From Coprinopsis marcescibilis (taxonomy: Eukaryota > Basidiomycota > Agaricomycetes > Agaricales > Psathyrellaceae), in the NCBI GenBank assembly GCA_004369085.1, contig ML210229.1, forward strand, positions 1 through 64,000: a stretch of DNA of 64,000 bases. The letters run 5' to 3'. Shown in pieces: positions 42,079 to 53,065 of this stretch. Every line of letters starts with the position of its first letter. The first letter of the stretch is position 1. Below the pieces are notes generated by a model. That model was not told the DNA's origin and did no database searches. It saw only the letters and a list, made by a program, of their open reading frames with translations. The position numbers and the translations under genes were made by a program.

Positions 42079-43324
42079 ATGGCCAATCCATGCGCCACCA
42101 ACCGCGACGGACCTAGGACTAAACGGAGGCGATCTGAATCGGCGGAGGGATCGTCGCTGGCGCTGGCAGCTACTACGAAATTCACTCGATTCGAGCACCT
42201 TTGGTTCAGCGATGGGAATGTTGTCCTACAGGCGCAGCATACGCAATTTAGGGTTCACTGCACCCTACTTTCAACTCAATCGACCTTCTTGAAGAAGATT
42301 TTTACTGCCATCCAGCCCAAGACTTCGACGACCGACTCGTCGGAGCTCATTGAGGGCTGTCCTCTGATCCGTCTTACCGACTCAGCGGCTGATTGGAAGA
42401 ACGTGTTGGAGACAGTATACCTTGGCCTTGCGTGCGTGTCTGGTACAGTTCTTCTACCCTTTCTGTCGATGCTGAGCTGGAGGCGCTCCAAAACCTAGGG
42501 TCACAAAATGGCGCGGGCCTATCAAGGTGTCCCGACTTGTTGCAATGCTCAGGCTGGGACACAAATACGATTTCGCTCATTTGAAAGAAGAGGGTTTGGA
42601 TCGGCTAATGGCAGTCTACCCCGACAACCTCGAGACATTTATGGGGGCGCGGAACGGCGTTGATCTCGAGTGGGACGGCGGTTGGACATTCTGCGACTTG
42701 GTGAACCTAGCGATCGAGCTGCGACTGCAGAGGCTGCTACCGGCGCTGTATTTGCGTGCCATGTGTAGCATGGCGTTTACCATGACGGTACGTGAGCTGC
42801 CCAGGTGCATATATTTAATAAAAGCGCTGCTGGCTCAAACTATGTTACTGTAGGAACTTTTATACGACGGACTCACACGATCACCAGGGGGTGAAAGGGT
42901 CAAGATTCACCCCTCGGCACACAAAGCCCTGGTCATGGGCCGCGATGCGATCATTGCTCGAATGCACACGGATATCTTCGGCTTCCTGTCCTCCGTTTAT
43001 GAGTGGAGGAGCCCGACCGATACGAGCGCGTCAACAGAACTAGGGTTTCAAGATTGCACTAGCCCAGAGTGCCGACGCTCAAAAGGTCTTATCCATTACC
43101 ACGTATTTGTGCCCACTACGCAGCTGCACGCCATTTTTATGAACTGGGACTCGCATCAGCTGGGCCAGGGAATCTGCGACGAATGTCGGAGGGATATTGA
43201 TCTCTGGGGTGCAAGGAATCGTCTGTGGGAGGCCTTGCCCCAGATATTCTTCCTTGGGAACGAGTGGAAGGATCTGAAGAACTTTGACTGTGACTCGGAC
43301 TTGCATCGTTCAGCGGTGCCATGA
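42079..43324 (+). CDS. BTB/POZ domain protein with C-terminal Cys pairs, paralogue 2
   Basis: Predicted 370 residues in three exons (42079-42431, 42499-42787, 42854-43324). The ATG lies in a strong CCACCATGG context. A basic segment (RTKRRRSES) precedes the BTB fold: LWFSDGNVVLQAQHTQFRVHCTLLSTQS, then CPLIRLTDSAADWKNVLETVYLGLA and VAMLRLGHKYDFAHLKEEGLDRL. The C-terminal part carries CTSPEC and ICDEC Cys pairs and ends with LPQIFFLGNEWKDLKNFD, the same order as paralogue 1. Exon number and intron sites correspond between the paralogues. The middle of the first intron is the least certain boundary. Sequence divergence is large, so the duplication is old or evolves fast. Function unknown; transcriptional or ubiquitin-adaptor roles are possible for BTB proteins generally. 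Confidence 0.8.
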
Positions 43325-44286
43325 CATGCTTTGCAATATTGTATGTCTAACCAACTATATAGATTTCCTGAAGGTTCCTGCATTGATCACCAATCCATAG
43401 GTCCTCAATGATATGTCTTGCACATCTGATGTGTATTTGTATTGTCCCCCCCTTTGTGCTCACTGCGTCCCTTGGTGTTATTGACCCGACTTGTCTGCAT
43501 ACTCTTACCCTATTCGAGATGGAGTACGAATCAATGGAACTCCTCAACCCCATACGTTTAGACGTTAAACAAAGGTAACGAAGAAAATGTTGATCTTAAC
43601 GCTCAACAAATCATAGCCAATCCTATATATGTACGTGGGCCCCGAAGATATGGATGCAATCCTGGTGCGATATATTCTGCCACTCCAGAGCACTCCAGTG
43701 ACTTTGAACCACATATGATATGTTTATCACCAGCAGTTTGACTTTGGACGAGGAACCTCGGGCCCCTATAGTGCCTAATCCCAATATGGGCCTCTAAAAA
43801 GGAGGCCCAGAGGAGAAATGGTTACAAAGGGGTAAAGAAACAAGTCTGACGGCGGCACTGTTCTGTGGAGTTGAATTTCAATTATATGGACTGCCAGCCG
43901 AGGGGCCAGGACATATATAGGCGCCGATCAGAATTGACGCCATCGAATCGCGTTGCTGGTCCGAGTCTTACTTGCTTTGAACCACCATGTCCTCCCGGCA
44001 TTGCACGATCTATGCGTTCTTTATCCGCAACCAGCTCTCGGCAATGACCCATTGTTTAAATTAGGATCTCCGCTGCTCGTCACTGTCCAAAAACCGATCA
44101 AACTGACGCTATATGACATAGGCTGAGGCTGACCGAATTTCGATCTCGCCAGCGGCTAGCCGATTGGAGGCTAACCGCAAATGCTAGATATTCGAGGGAA
44201 ATGTCGATCCTACTCTTTCTTCCTATCTCTACGATTTGCCAGCGACCAACCAGGGTTTCAACCCCGAACACTCGCCAGTCACAACT
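43325..44286. other. Intergenic, no supported gene
   Basis: About 960 bp with no coding signal. It includes the BTB 3' region and the probable promoter of the gene starting at 44287. The frame 43865-44047 has no motif. Confidence 0.45.
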
Positions 44287-47200
44287 ATGGTCACCGTCGG
44301 GTGGCTCTTCCGCCGCTTCCGTGGCGGCAAACCTCACGACATGGAGCCTGTCGACAGATCTCTCCTTGTCAAGCTTGTCCTCGGAAACATACCAGCATTT
44401 CTCAGCTACGCACTCTCACCCTCCGGCAATGCCAACTTCAAGACCCTCAAGGATAAAGCGCGAGGAACCCTTCGGGCCCAGTATGCAAGGCCAATCGACT
44501 CAGGTTCCAGCAGTGCAAGAACTCGCAAACCAGCAGCTACCCCGACCCTCGCCATAACCCCAACCCCCACTGTTGCACCAGCTCTGCGCGGTAGGCTCCA
44601 AGCCGCCGCTGCGAAGGTGCAGCTGACACTCTCTGCTTCCCCTGTCTCTCTCGGCCTCCCTATCGCACCTATGCCTATCCCTATTCCTCTGGCGTCACAT
44701 TACCCTATCCACCCCGCCATTGGACAAACATTACCTTATACCTTTTCTGATACCCCCGCCCTCGGACTTTTCAGTATCTTCACCATTTTCACCATCGCAC
44801 TGGTCGCCGCCAGTGTGGCACTCGGAGTCGCCATTCTGACGACCCTCGTGGACATCCTCAGCCAGGTGTACATCTACTCCTGCGCTGGTCTTAAAGGTAC
44901 GTTCTTGCATCTAATACTGGGACTCGCATTAACAACATGATGCTTGCAGATGTTTTAGGCCAGATCGCCTTTCCAACAGATACCCGCCCACCAACTGTTT
45001 ACACCGATGTTCAAGAATTGTTGGACATCCTCATATCTCACCCCCAAATCTCTCCACACGACTTGTCCCTCGTATATTCGGACCCTACGATCTATACCCC
45101 TCAATCCGACGCTCCCGACGGTGGCTCAAGGTCAACCTCGCGTACCAACGGCGGTCGGTCCAACGCCAACGCCAGCGGTAGCTCTAATTCGGGAAGTTCA
45201 AACATCTCCATCGACTCTGGATACGGCTCTTCAGCCAATACCCAAGGTGGAAGGGGAAGAGACGACGACGGAGACGAGGACAAGCGGAAACCAACCGGTA
45301 GTGGCCGCGCACCAGACTACGTTCCCGATCCTGTCGACAGGAAGCGCAAGGGCAAGAAACCGCGGAAAGGTGGCAAGCAGCAGGCGGCCCCCGCCGTTCC
45401 TCCCAATGCCATCAATGGAATCGTTGACCTCACCCGGACACCCGGGTTATCCTCTCCCCTGTCCCCAGTTCCGTTTACGCCTGGGACCGCCATCTTCTCT
45501 TTCCGCACTCTGGCCAATGCTCTCGGGGATTCCGATGCTGAGGATGAGTCCACAGATGGAAGCGAGCGCTTTGGACGCGAGATATCCCCAATACGGTTCT
45601 TGACTCCTGGCCCTGAATCTCCTTCCCTGAGACCATCGGTGTACTCCAGTCGGCGTCAAGGTACTTTCTTCCATGTTGTCGTTTTTCAACCAAGACTAAT
45701 TTATCAATCCTCTCTCTCTCTTAGAATATCGAGTTGAGAACCGACCTGTTGTTCCCAGCTCATCCGCTCCTACAACCACCATCCCGACCATCATCATCTC
45801 CGCCGACAACAGCCTTGTTCAAGAGCAACCCCAGACGTCGTTAACACCACTCAACGAAGAACCAGTGCCGCCTTCCGGTGGCATCGCTCCGGCTCCTACT
45901 AGGGCCGTAGAAGCAGGACCTACTTGGTTCGACGAGCAGAGAGTGGGAGGAGGACCCAGAGAACCGCCCTCCTCGTCTTCTTTGGCTTCAACAGAGCAAG
46001 GCCCACATGGCCCTAGTCGCCTTAACCCAAACAGACTGGTCGTGCCAACGGGGAATACTCGCCGACGTCGTGTAGGGGGTAACCCAATTGTGACTGTTGA
46101 TGTACATGTGAAGGAAGAGGAAGAGGAGGATGTGCCTTTATGGCCCGCTGCCGCTGGCGGAGGAGGACCGCCTGTTCCGGGTGATGGTGGTGGTGGTAGC
46201 GGTGGTGGTGGCCCTCCAGGTGGCGACCCTACTCCCTCCAGCCCCCATGTTGAACCCGTAGACAACCCAAACGGCAATGTCAGCACCAACAGTTTCATCT
46301 CGTCTCATCCCATCCTTTTCGGTCTCCTGGGGCTACTTGTGGTTGGCGCTCTTGCCTCGTGGGGAGTCTCCTTCGGAGTACTTGGTGTTTACACCGTGCG
46401 GTTTGGCGTGAGCGACGGGATGAAGGAGATGGTGGAGGAAGTATGCCGTGGCATGGAGAACGTCTGGGTGAGGAGGAGCGGCGTCCTTGCAGTTATTGTT
46501 GAGCATCTAGGCTCCATCTGCAACTACGTTTTCGCTTCTCTTGCCCCTCTCCAAGTGCTGCTGGCTGACTACCTCGGTCTTGACATTCGCCAACTCCAGC
46601 GTTACGGAATTGGGCTCAGGTACTTCCTCGTGGATGTGGGACTGGACGGCGTAGTTGACACTGCCGTCCCAATTGTGGAGAGGCTCGGGATGGCTTTTGC
46701 TGCAGATGTTGGTGTTTCTGCTATGAATCGGATCATACGGGGGGTTTCACGCAGTCTAAACCATCTTGTCGACCGAATCTCCATCCATGATACCCACGAA
46801 GGTCCAGCTGCAGCTATCACTGACGTCGGCCGGCATAGCTTCCGTCAGTTGGACAGGGTCGTAACTTCCCTCAAGGCTGCCGTGACTGCGGGGAGTCTGG
46901 TCTTAGCCTCAGTCCTGGCTTGTTGCTCGGGAATGGTGGATGTCTGGGGTGGCGAAGGTGCTGTTTCGAAGAAGCACAGCGCGTTTGTCAACAACTCTGG
47001 TGGTGGCATTGTGTGGGATGGCCATAGTTCTCCGCCCCCTGGTGAGTTACCTTGATCTGACTTTTATTCTGGCTGGTGCTCATATCATTATCAGAGACGT
47101 ATAATTTATATGCAGAAACTGTACCTGCTACCTTCGAACTTGCGGGCGGAGTATACGTCTCGGAGAAGGTCAAAGGCTACGCCAAAGCTACACGGGATGC

Positions 47201-50200
47201 CCCCCTCGGACGTGGAACCCGTGCTCGCCCCACCATCGATTGGCATAAAAACTTTGCCCGCCTTCGATCTGCCAGTGATGCCACGGCCAAATCCGCTTCT
47301 ACTGGGGACGTGGGCACCCCAGCTATAGCATTGGATATGGTAAGAGCAACTGCTGCTCCCTACGCCGTGGATGGTTTTGATTATGGTGTGGTTGAGGATA
47401 GCATCTTCAAAGTCTCCAAGGTGACTACTGATAGTATGTCGCTTGTCCACCTTAATTATAAAAAAGTGCTCTCTGACATTTATTAGATGCCCCGTCCATT
47501 GCTCAAAAAACCCAGGCATCCTCCGATGCTAGTTCCCCGCCAGAAGACACAGGACTCGACACCGTACTTGTCTACGACCCACTCGATGCATCCTTTACCT
47601 GGTCCTACAAAGGCAGCATACTGCATGATCACGATTCAGTGTCACTCTTCTCACAGCTTGTCTCCTACGTCTTTGGCGTTCCCCACGATTTCTCTGTCAA
47701 CCTGACCTTCAGAACCATCGCATTCCCCTCGTTCTGGCGCGCATTCAGCATCTCTTGCTCGGGTGTGCCTCCTGAAATCACACAAGGTGTTGGAGGGCGT
47801 GAAAAGTATCTGGGGCAAGATTGGAGAATATTCTATCGTTACAAACCTTTCTGGTGGCTTGGTGTTTGGGAAGCTGTTCTAGCGCTGGCATGGAATATGG
47901 GCAAAAGGCTGGTGATGGGCGCTGGGATACGTGTTATAGACTATCTTGTCCAGGTGGGGATAGCAACGTACCACCATTCTTTCTTCATCTGGCTGGCTGT
48001 GAAGGCGGTGAAGACCATCTACCTTGTCGTTTGGCCCACCGCCAAACTTGCTGCCGTCGCTGTCGCCACTGTCGCCAAACCGCAACTTCGTCACGAGCAA
48101 GGTCTAGTCAACACTCTGTCGACTATCCTCTTTGGCGTCCCATGGCTTGTCAAACTGCTCTTCGACTACACGGTCTTTGCGTTCCTGAAACGGACTGTGG
48201 CCCTTGCGGAATTGGCCTATCGGTTGTTGGCGGACTGGGAGTGGTGGATCGACACGAAGGTTCTGGGCTACTTTGTTTTTGGCTTGGTGTGTTTGCTTGC
48301 GTTTGTGGTGCTGGTTTTCAAGTTCCCGCCTGAGGACGAGATCACGATGGAGGATTTGGAAGATTCTTACGACGTCGAGGATCCACTTGGGGACTCTGAT
48401 TCTGAGGGCTATGGCGACGACGACGACTCTACTGCGTCTTTTGGTCGTGTAGCCTCTTATTCACCGTCGGCGGAGGCAACATCAACTCTTGGTAGCTCAT
48501 TGGCGGGGACGGGTGGTGTGGATACCGAGTGGCGGGGAGAGAGTGGGGGAGCGAAGGAGGGCGGGGAGATGGACGTGGACGTGGACGCGGTGGTACATCG
48601 TGGGGAGGCGGTGGATGGTTTTGAGGGATTCGTGGTGGCTGACGCTCCTGCTGCACCTGCTACTGCTTCTGCTGCAGGCACTGATGCTGCTACCACTGGT
48701 ATTCATGCCAGTTGTGAGGAGGCCTTTGCCGAAGTTTCGTTGGGGACGGATGTCCCCGAAATATGGGTATACATTGAGGAAGAGGGTGGTTCTGACGGGT
48801 TCATGGCGGATGATGCTTTGGCTGCTACTGCTGCAGGCACCGACGCTGACGCTGATATTACTGGTGCCTATGCCAGCTGTGAGGAGGCCTTTGCCGAAGT
48901 TTTGTTGGGGACGGATGTCCCCGAAACATGGGTATATATGGAGGAAGAGGGTGGTTCTGAGGGATCTGTTGGGGATGATGCTCTTGCTGCTACTGCTACA
49001 GGTGCTGACATTGATATTGCTGGTGTTCATGCCAGTCGCGAGGAGGCCGTTGCCGAAGTTTTGCTGGGTTCAGGTGCTGCGGAGGGTCTGGTTCAGGACA
49101 CTCCTGGAGGAGCTGGTACTGGTGCTTCAGAGCAAATGGTATGCATTTACCTCTACTCAAAACTTTTTACCTAACCGCTGTCTAGATTGGACGGATGCTA
49201 CTGGCGATGCAAGAACGACTTTGTGCTCACATCGACGAAAAGTTAACCGCCGGTTTGTATATGCAAACACTGCAGGTTCAGAGCCAGTTCAAAATGCTTG
49301 AAGAGACTCACTCTCGCTCTGTGCGTAGCCGTCTATTTCTTCGTAAACTCGGTCATTTCTGATTTTCGGCATTCTTCGTGCAGATTCTGGCTCTTGAACA
49401 ACAGATGGACAGGGTAGAAGCTCAGGTGTGTTGCATGGTTTCTGTCATGATTTGTGTGTTCTAACGTGTGTCTGGCTTCAGAGGTTCCGCCAATCGATCA
49501 GCCCTCAGCCGAAGGTTGGTCAAACCAGTGAAACTGTGGTCAAGGACTTTGGCGTTGTTAACGATGTAAAACAGATGGTGAGTTGGTGTTGAGCTAGATT
49601 GAATTAAGGGTGCAAGTTTTTTTGACACCCTCCTCTAGATTGCCACTGCTCGGAAGGAGGATTCCACGGCACGCGTCCTCTCGACGTCACCACCCACCTA
49701 TGGTACCTTCATCCTGAAGCCTGTTCAAACACCCATGTTTCTACGACCTCCTGCTGCGCCGACCCCCCTCTCAGATCGACTTTCCGCCAGTATTCCCGCC
49801 TTGACAAGGTCCCGACAGCCTATCACTCCACACCAACTCCCCGCACAATCCGGGAATGCATACGACGGTGATAGCTCTTCCGCCGAATCGCTTTTGCCCA
49901 TGTTTGATGATTCGTACGGCTCGGATGGACGTGTGGACATGGATACGCCAGGAAGCTCCCAACCAACCAAGAGTCCACTGGATTTCCTCCACCACCGACA
50001 AAGCTCCAAGCTCGTTTTCTACACCGAAGTTGAACCAAGCTGTAGCACCGGAGATTGTCCTTCCCTGCCTAGGATTATTGACCCTTTACGCTCGTCGGAC
50101 TATTCCGACGTGTTCAAGCCAAGTTCTGACTCACGGGAAGCGAGCGTTATCTCAGATTCGGGTGGGAGTGCCCAGGACAAGAAGGAAACTCATGGGATGA

Positions 50201-50880
50201 CTGCGATTCTGGTGAGTTGAACCCTTTCCTTTTTGGGAGACTGTACCTTACGGCTGCTGCTCATAGGCCAACCTCGATGATGGCAGTACACCGTTGAAGG
50301 ACATCAAACTGAAGGAAGGTCTCGACAATATGCCGTCGACGACCCCCCTGCAAATCCCCGAGGCTGGTCCCTCTCAGCCCGCTGGGTCTCTAGGCCCAAG
50401 AGAATTCACGAGGTCTGATATAACCGCACAATCAACTCCCATAGTGGTACGCATGTCCTGTCGTGTCCAGTGAATCGTTGGCTAACACTCCTCGTTTGGC
50501 GACAGATTCAGAATATCCATCGTGATCCAGCCAATCATAAACGTGGACACGATGAAGTTGAGCAGCAACGGTTGGACGATGAATCAGAACCCTCGGTTCC
50601 GCACGATAGCAATGCGGATTCACTGCCCATCACTAACAGTTCTGCTCGCAAGAGGAGGTGGAGGCGCACCAGGGGCACCAGGGGCAGAGGCCGCGTCATA
50701 AACACGCCCCCGCTGGATCCCGATGACGATCCTGACGCCGCCGCGTCTGATTGCGAGGCCGGTGGCTCCCACTCTGTCCCTAAACTTCCGCGCCTTGCTG
50801 TTATTCCTGAAGTAGGACAACGCCTACGGGATGTTTTTTCCGAGGACCGAGACTATCCTAGGCTTGCTAGAGATGGTTGA
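44287..50880 (+). CDS. Very large multi-segment membrane protein, function unknown
   Basis: Predicted 2009 residues in eleven exons: 44287-44896, 44950-45660, 45725-47041, 47095-47433, 47487-49138, 49186-49320, 49384-49425, 49482-49577, 49639-50211, 50267-50446, 50506-50880. The sum is divisible by three. The N-terminal part has a hydrophobic segment (FSIFTIFTIALVAASVALG, about 157-190), then a long Ser/Gly/Asp-rich stretch with Arg/Lys clusters. Hydrophobic stretches follow near 635 (ILFGLLGLLVVGALASWG), 825, 1113-1190 and 1250 (YFVFGLVCLLAFVVLVF), then an acidic region with three tandem repeats (about 1378-1530). A short coiled coil (about 1545-1600) precedes a disordered tail with basic RKRRWRRTRG. 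No family is recognised. The start could instead be the ATG at 44236. A split into two genes cannot be excluded, but no internal stop or promoter argues for it. Confidence 0.6.
48641..49095 (+). repeat. Three tandem coding repeats of about 55-57 residues
   Basis: Units start at 48641, 48812 and 48977 (171, 165 and about 120 bp). Each runs DA..A..TA.G.D, then ASCEEAFAEV.LGTDVPE.WVY and EEEGGS. The third unit is cut short, with ASREEAVAEVLLG. Units one and two are nearly identical in their second halves at DNA level, which indicates recent duplication or gene conversion within the exon. Confidence 0.88.
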
Positions 50881-51605
50881 AGCTCGATACTATGCCTACT
50901 CTTCTTTTTTATTTATAGCATGTTAGTATTCTATATATATTCGATACCTATCTACTGCGCCCTTGTATCATACCTTTATGAAAATTAATCCATGCCAGCG
51001 CCTTTTTGAAACCTTGCCGTTTGTAGTAGAGAAGCGAAAGGGCGTCTTGAAGTGATCACCAACGGCAACGGATTTTACTCTTTGATTACCGTGCAACTAG
51101 GGATCCTTATAATTGAAGAAACGAGAAAAGGGAATATGGAGAATCACGGGCACATTTACCAAAGATGAATAAGCGCCCAGGACTTGACAAACCGTATGAC
51201 AGTGGCGGACTCCCTAAACGTAAGTGCACTAGATTCAGCTGCTGATTCAATTATATGCTGGGTCTCTTTTGCGGCCTATACAGTCGCTTTGCCGTCCTGA
51301 GGGTGATGCGGAGATATCGTATCTGAGGTATCTGAAATAAATCGGTCAGCAGGGGCCTTCTTATGTGCTTAAAATAGCGGTCCTTTCTGCGCCACCGCCG
51401 ACAGCAATGTGCACTCTAATTCAGTACTCCAGCTTGTTCTCATACTAAAAAGTCAGCATGACCAGCTGAGGCCTTCTGAGAATGGAAACAACGTTTGGCC
51501 AAACCCCTGGAACTCGAACCGCCATCGTTGTCTGTGTATAAAAAGGCGAGAAATGTATGCGAGAATTAGAACCTCCCATTTCAAATACCAATAAGCTAAT
51601 CAGAC
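50881..51605. other. Intergenic, no supported gene
   Basis: About 725 bp of 3' region and promoter sequence without coding signal. TATAAAAAGG at about 51536 is a good TATA-box candidate for the gene starting at 51606. Confidence 0.45.
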
Positions 51606-52273
51606 ATGCGTGTTGACCTTCCTCCTGATAATCCCTACGCCAACGTTCCGGAATTGGCAAAGTTATACGACAAAGGGAAGGAACTAATCCAAAAGGTACC
51701 AACGTTTCTGCCTCTCGAGTCTTTGCTGTAGTAACACCATCTGATGTCGTTTCAGGGGTCCTTACTTGTCGAGAGCAAAAACATCGCCGGAGCTGCTGAC
51801 TGCTACAGGGATGACGCCGTTATCCAGTTCTGCAACCTACCTCCCACTCAACCAACCAGAGCATCGAAAGAAAACTTGCTTCGATGGGTATTCAACATGT
51901 GCGAGAACATCGAGGCACAGTAGGTCTCATACGCCAACATAACTTTAAAACTCGACTCTAACCTGTCGTCCAGCATCAAAGGCGTAAATCTTGCAGATGG
52001 GCAGATAGTTTCCGAGTTCAACCAAGTTTGTCACTTCAAAGATGGAACTACTGAAGTCCTACCCATCGTTGTCACAATACGCGGAGACTCTGCTGTAAGT
52101 AGTCTGTCACTTCATACTAGTAATCGAATCTTCTTGATGTATACTTACCCGTTCCCCCACCATATCAGCTGCTTGAAACCGGAAAGATCGGCGATATGGT
52201 GCTTGCAGGAGACTTCTCCACGATATTGCCAAAGGCAGTTCTGTATGCAGGGCCTGTTCCTGAGGTTTGGTAG
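51606..52273 (+). CDS. SnoaL/NTF2-like fold protein
   Basis: Predicted 159 residues in four exons (51606-51695, 51756-51919, 51974-52094, 52169-52273). The pattern, an N-terminal helix pair (LAKLYDKGKELIQKGSLLVE), then CYRDDAVIQFCNLPPTQPTR, a helix and a series of beta strands (IVSEFNQVCHFKDGTTEVLP, then KIGDMVLAGDFSTIL), fits the small SnoaL-like/NTF2-like cone fold. Members include isomerases, cyclases, dehydratases and non-enzymatic binding proteins, so no reaction can be assigned. There is no signal peptide, so it is presumably cytosolic. The stop is 300 bp from the stop of the minus-strand peptide precursor gene. Confidence 0.65.
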
Positions 52274-52573
52274 ATACTGCGTAGCTCGTATCATGCATGG
52301 TTCGAGATGTACTTGTACAGAAGTTTTCTTCGCAGGTATCGATTGGGCATCAATGAGGATATAAAAAAACAAGCTACTACTATGGAATACATGATGATCA
52401 TTTACTTCTACTCAATTGATGGGCATCGAGCAGGGGTCTGTTATCGTGCCAAACAGCCTAGCATTCCCAAAACTATGAGAACATAATTAATAGTGAGAAC
52501 CACGCAGAATGAACCACAATAGTCCAGAAACATACCAGTCGCTTCTTCCTCGCCCAGATACTGGGGTCAACAC

Positions 52574-53065
52574 TTAAGCGTCGAACTCGCGCCTCCAGGC
52601 CTTGCTCCTGAATTGGGGCTCGGGTTCGCGCCTCCAAGCTTTGCTGCGGAACTGAGGCTCGGGTGCAGGCTCAGGTTCACGCCTCCAAGCCTTGCTCCTG
52701 AACTGGGGCTCAGGCTCGGGTTCGCGCCTCCAGGCCTTGCTGCGGAACTGGGGCTCGGGTGCAGGCTCAGGCTCGCGCCTCCAGGCTTTGCTGCGGAACT
52801 GGGGCTCGGGTGCAGGCTCAGGTTCGCGTCTCCAAGCCTTGCTCCTGAATTGGGGCTCTGGCTCAGGCTCGCGCCTCCAGGCCTTACTCCTGAATTGGGG
52901 CTCAGGTTCGCGCCTCCAAGCCTTGCTCCTGAACTGGGGCTCGGGATCTCGCTTGAGGTTGACTGCAACCTCGGCCACATCTCGCTGCGCAACGGGTGCG
53001 GCGCCGGCGAACGTGGTCAGGCCAAGCATGGCGACGAGGATGAAAGAAGGGGAAAATTGGCGCAT
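52574..53065 (-). CDS. Secreted kexin-processed repeat peptide precursor (alpha-factor-like)
   Basis: Single exon, 163 residues. A signal peptide (MRQFSPSFILVAMLGLTTFAGA) is followed by a short pro-region ending in a Lys-Arg site. Then come eight exact copies of the heptapeptide QFRSKAW. Each copy is preceded by Glu-Pro/Ala-Pro dipeptides (EPEP, EPEPEP or EPEPAPEP; the first follows DPEP) and followed by Arg-Arg; the end is EFDA. This is the layout of alpha-factor-type precursors: kexin cuts after RR, and Ste13-type dipeptidyl aminopeptidase removes the X-Pro/X-Ala pairs to free the peptide. Released peptides would start with Gln, which can cyclise to pyroglutamate. Basidiomycete mating pheromones are instead lipidated CaaX peptides, so a mating role is not implied. 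It could be a signalling peptide, or the precursor of a modified RiPP. The frame is open upstream to 53338, but only the ATG at 53065 opens with a signal peptide. Confidence 0.85.
   Translation of the reverse strand: MRQFSPSFILVAMLGLTTFAGAAPVAQRDVAEVAVNLKRDPEPQFRSKAWRREPEPQFRSKAWRREPEPEPQFRSKAWRREPEPAPEPQFRSKAWRREPEPAPEPQFRSKAWRREPEPEPQFRSKAWRREPEPAPEPQFRSKAWRREPEPQFRSKAWRREFDA
52580..52955 (-). repeat. Tandem coding repeats of the peptide precursor
   Basis: Eight in-frame units of 39, 45 or 51 bp differ only in the number of Glu-Pro/Ala-Pro codon pairs. The core is identical at protein level and nearly so at DNA level, indicating recent amplification or homogenisation. Confidence 0.92.

Noticed and set aside
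52574..53065. The repeat precursor as a mating pheromone gene
   Set aside because: No CaaX end, no neighbouring STE3-type receptor or homeodomain genes; basidiomycete mating pheromones are of a different type.
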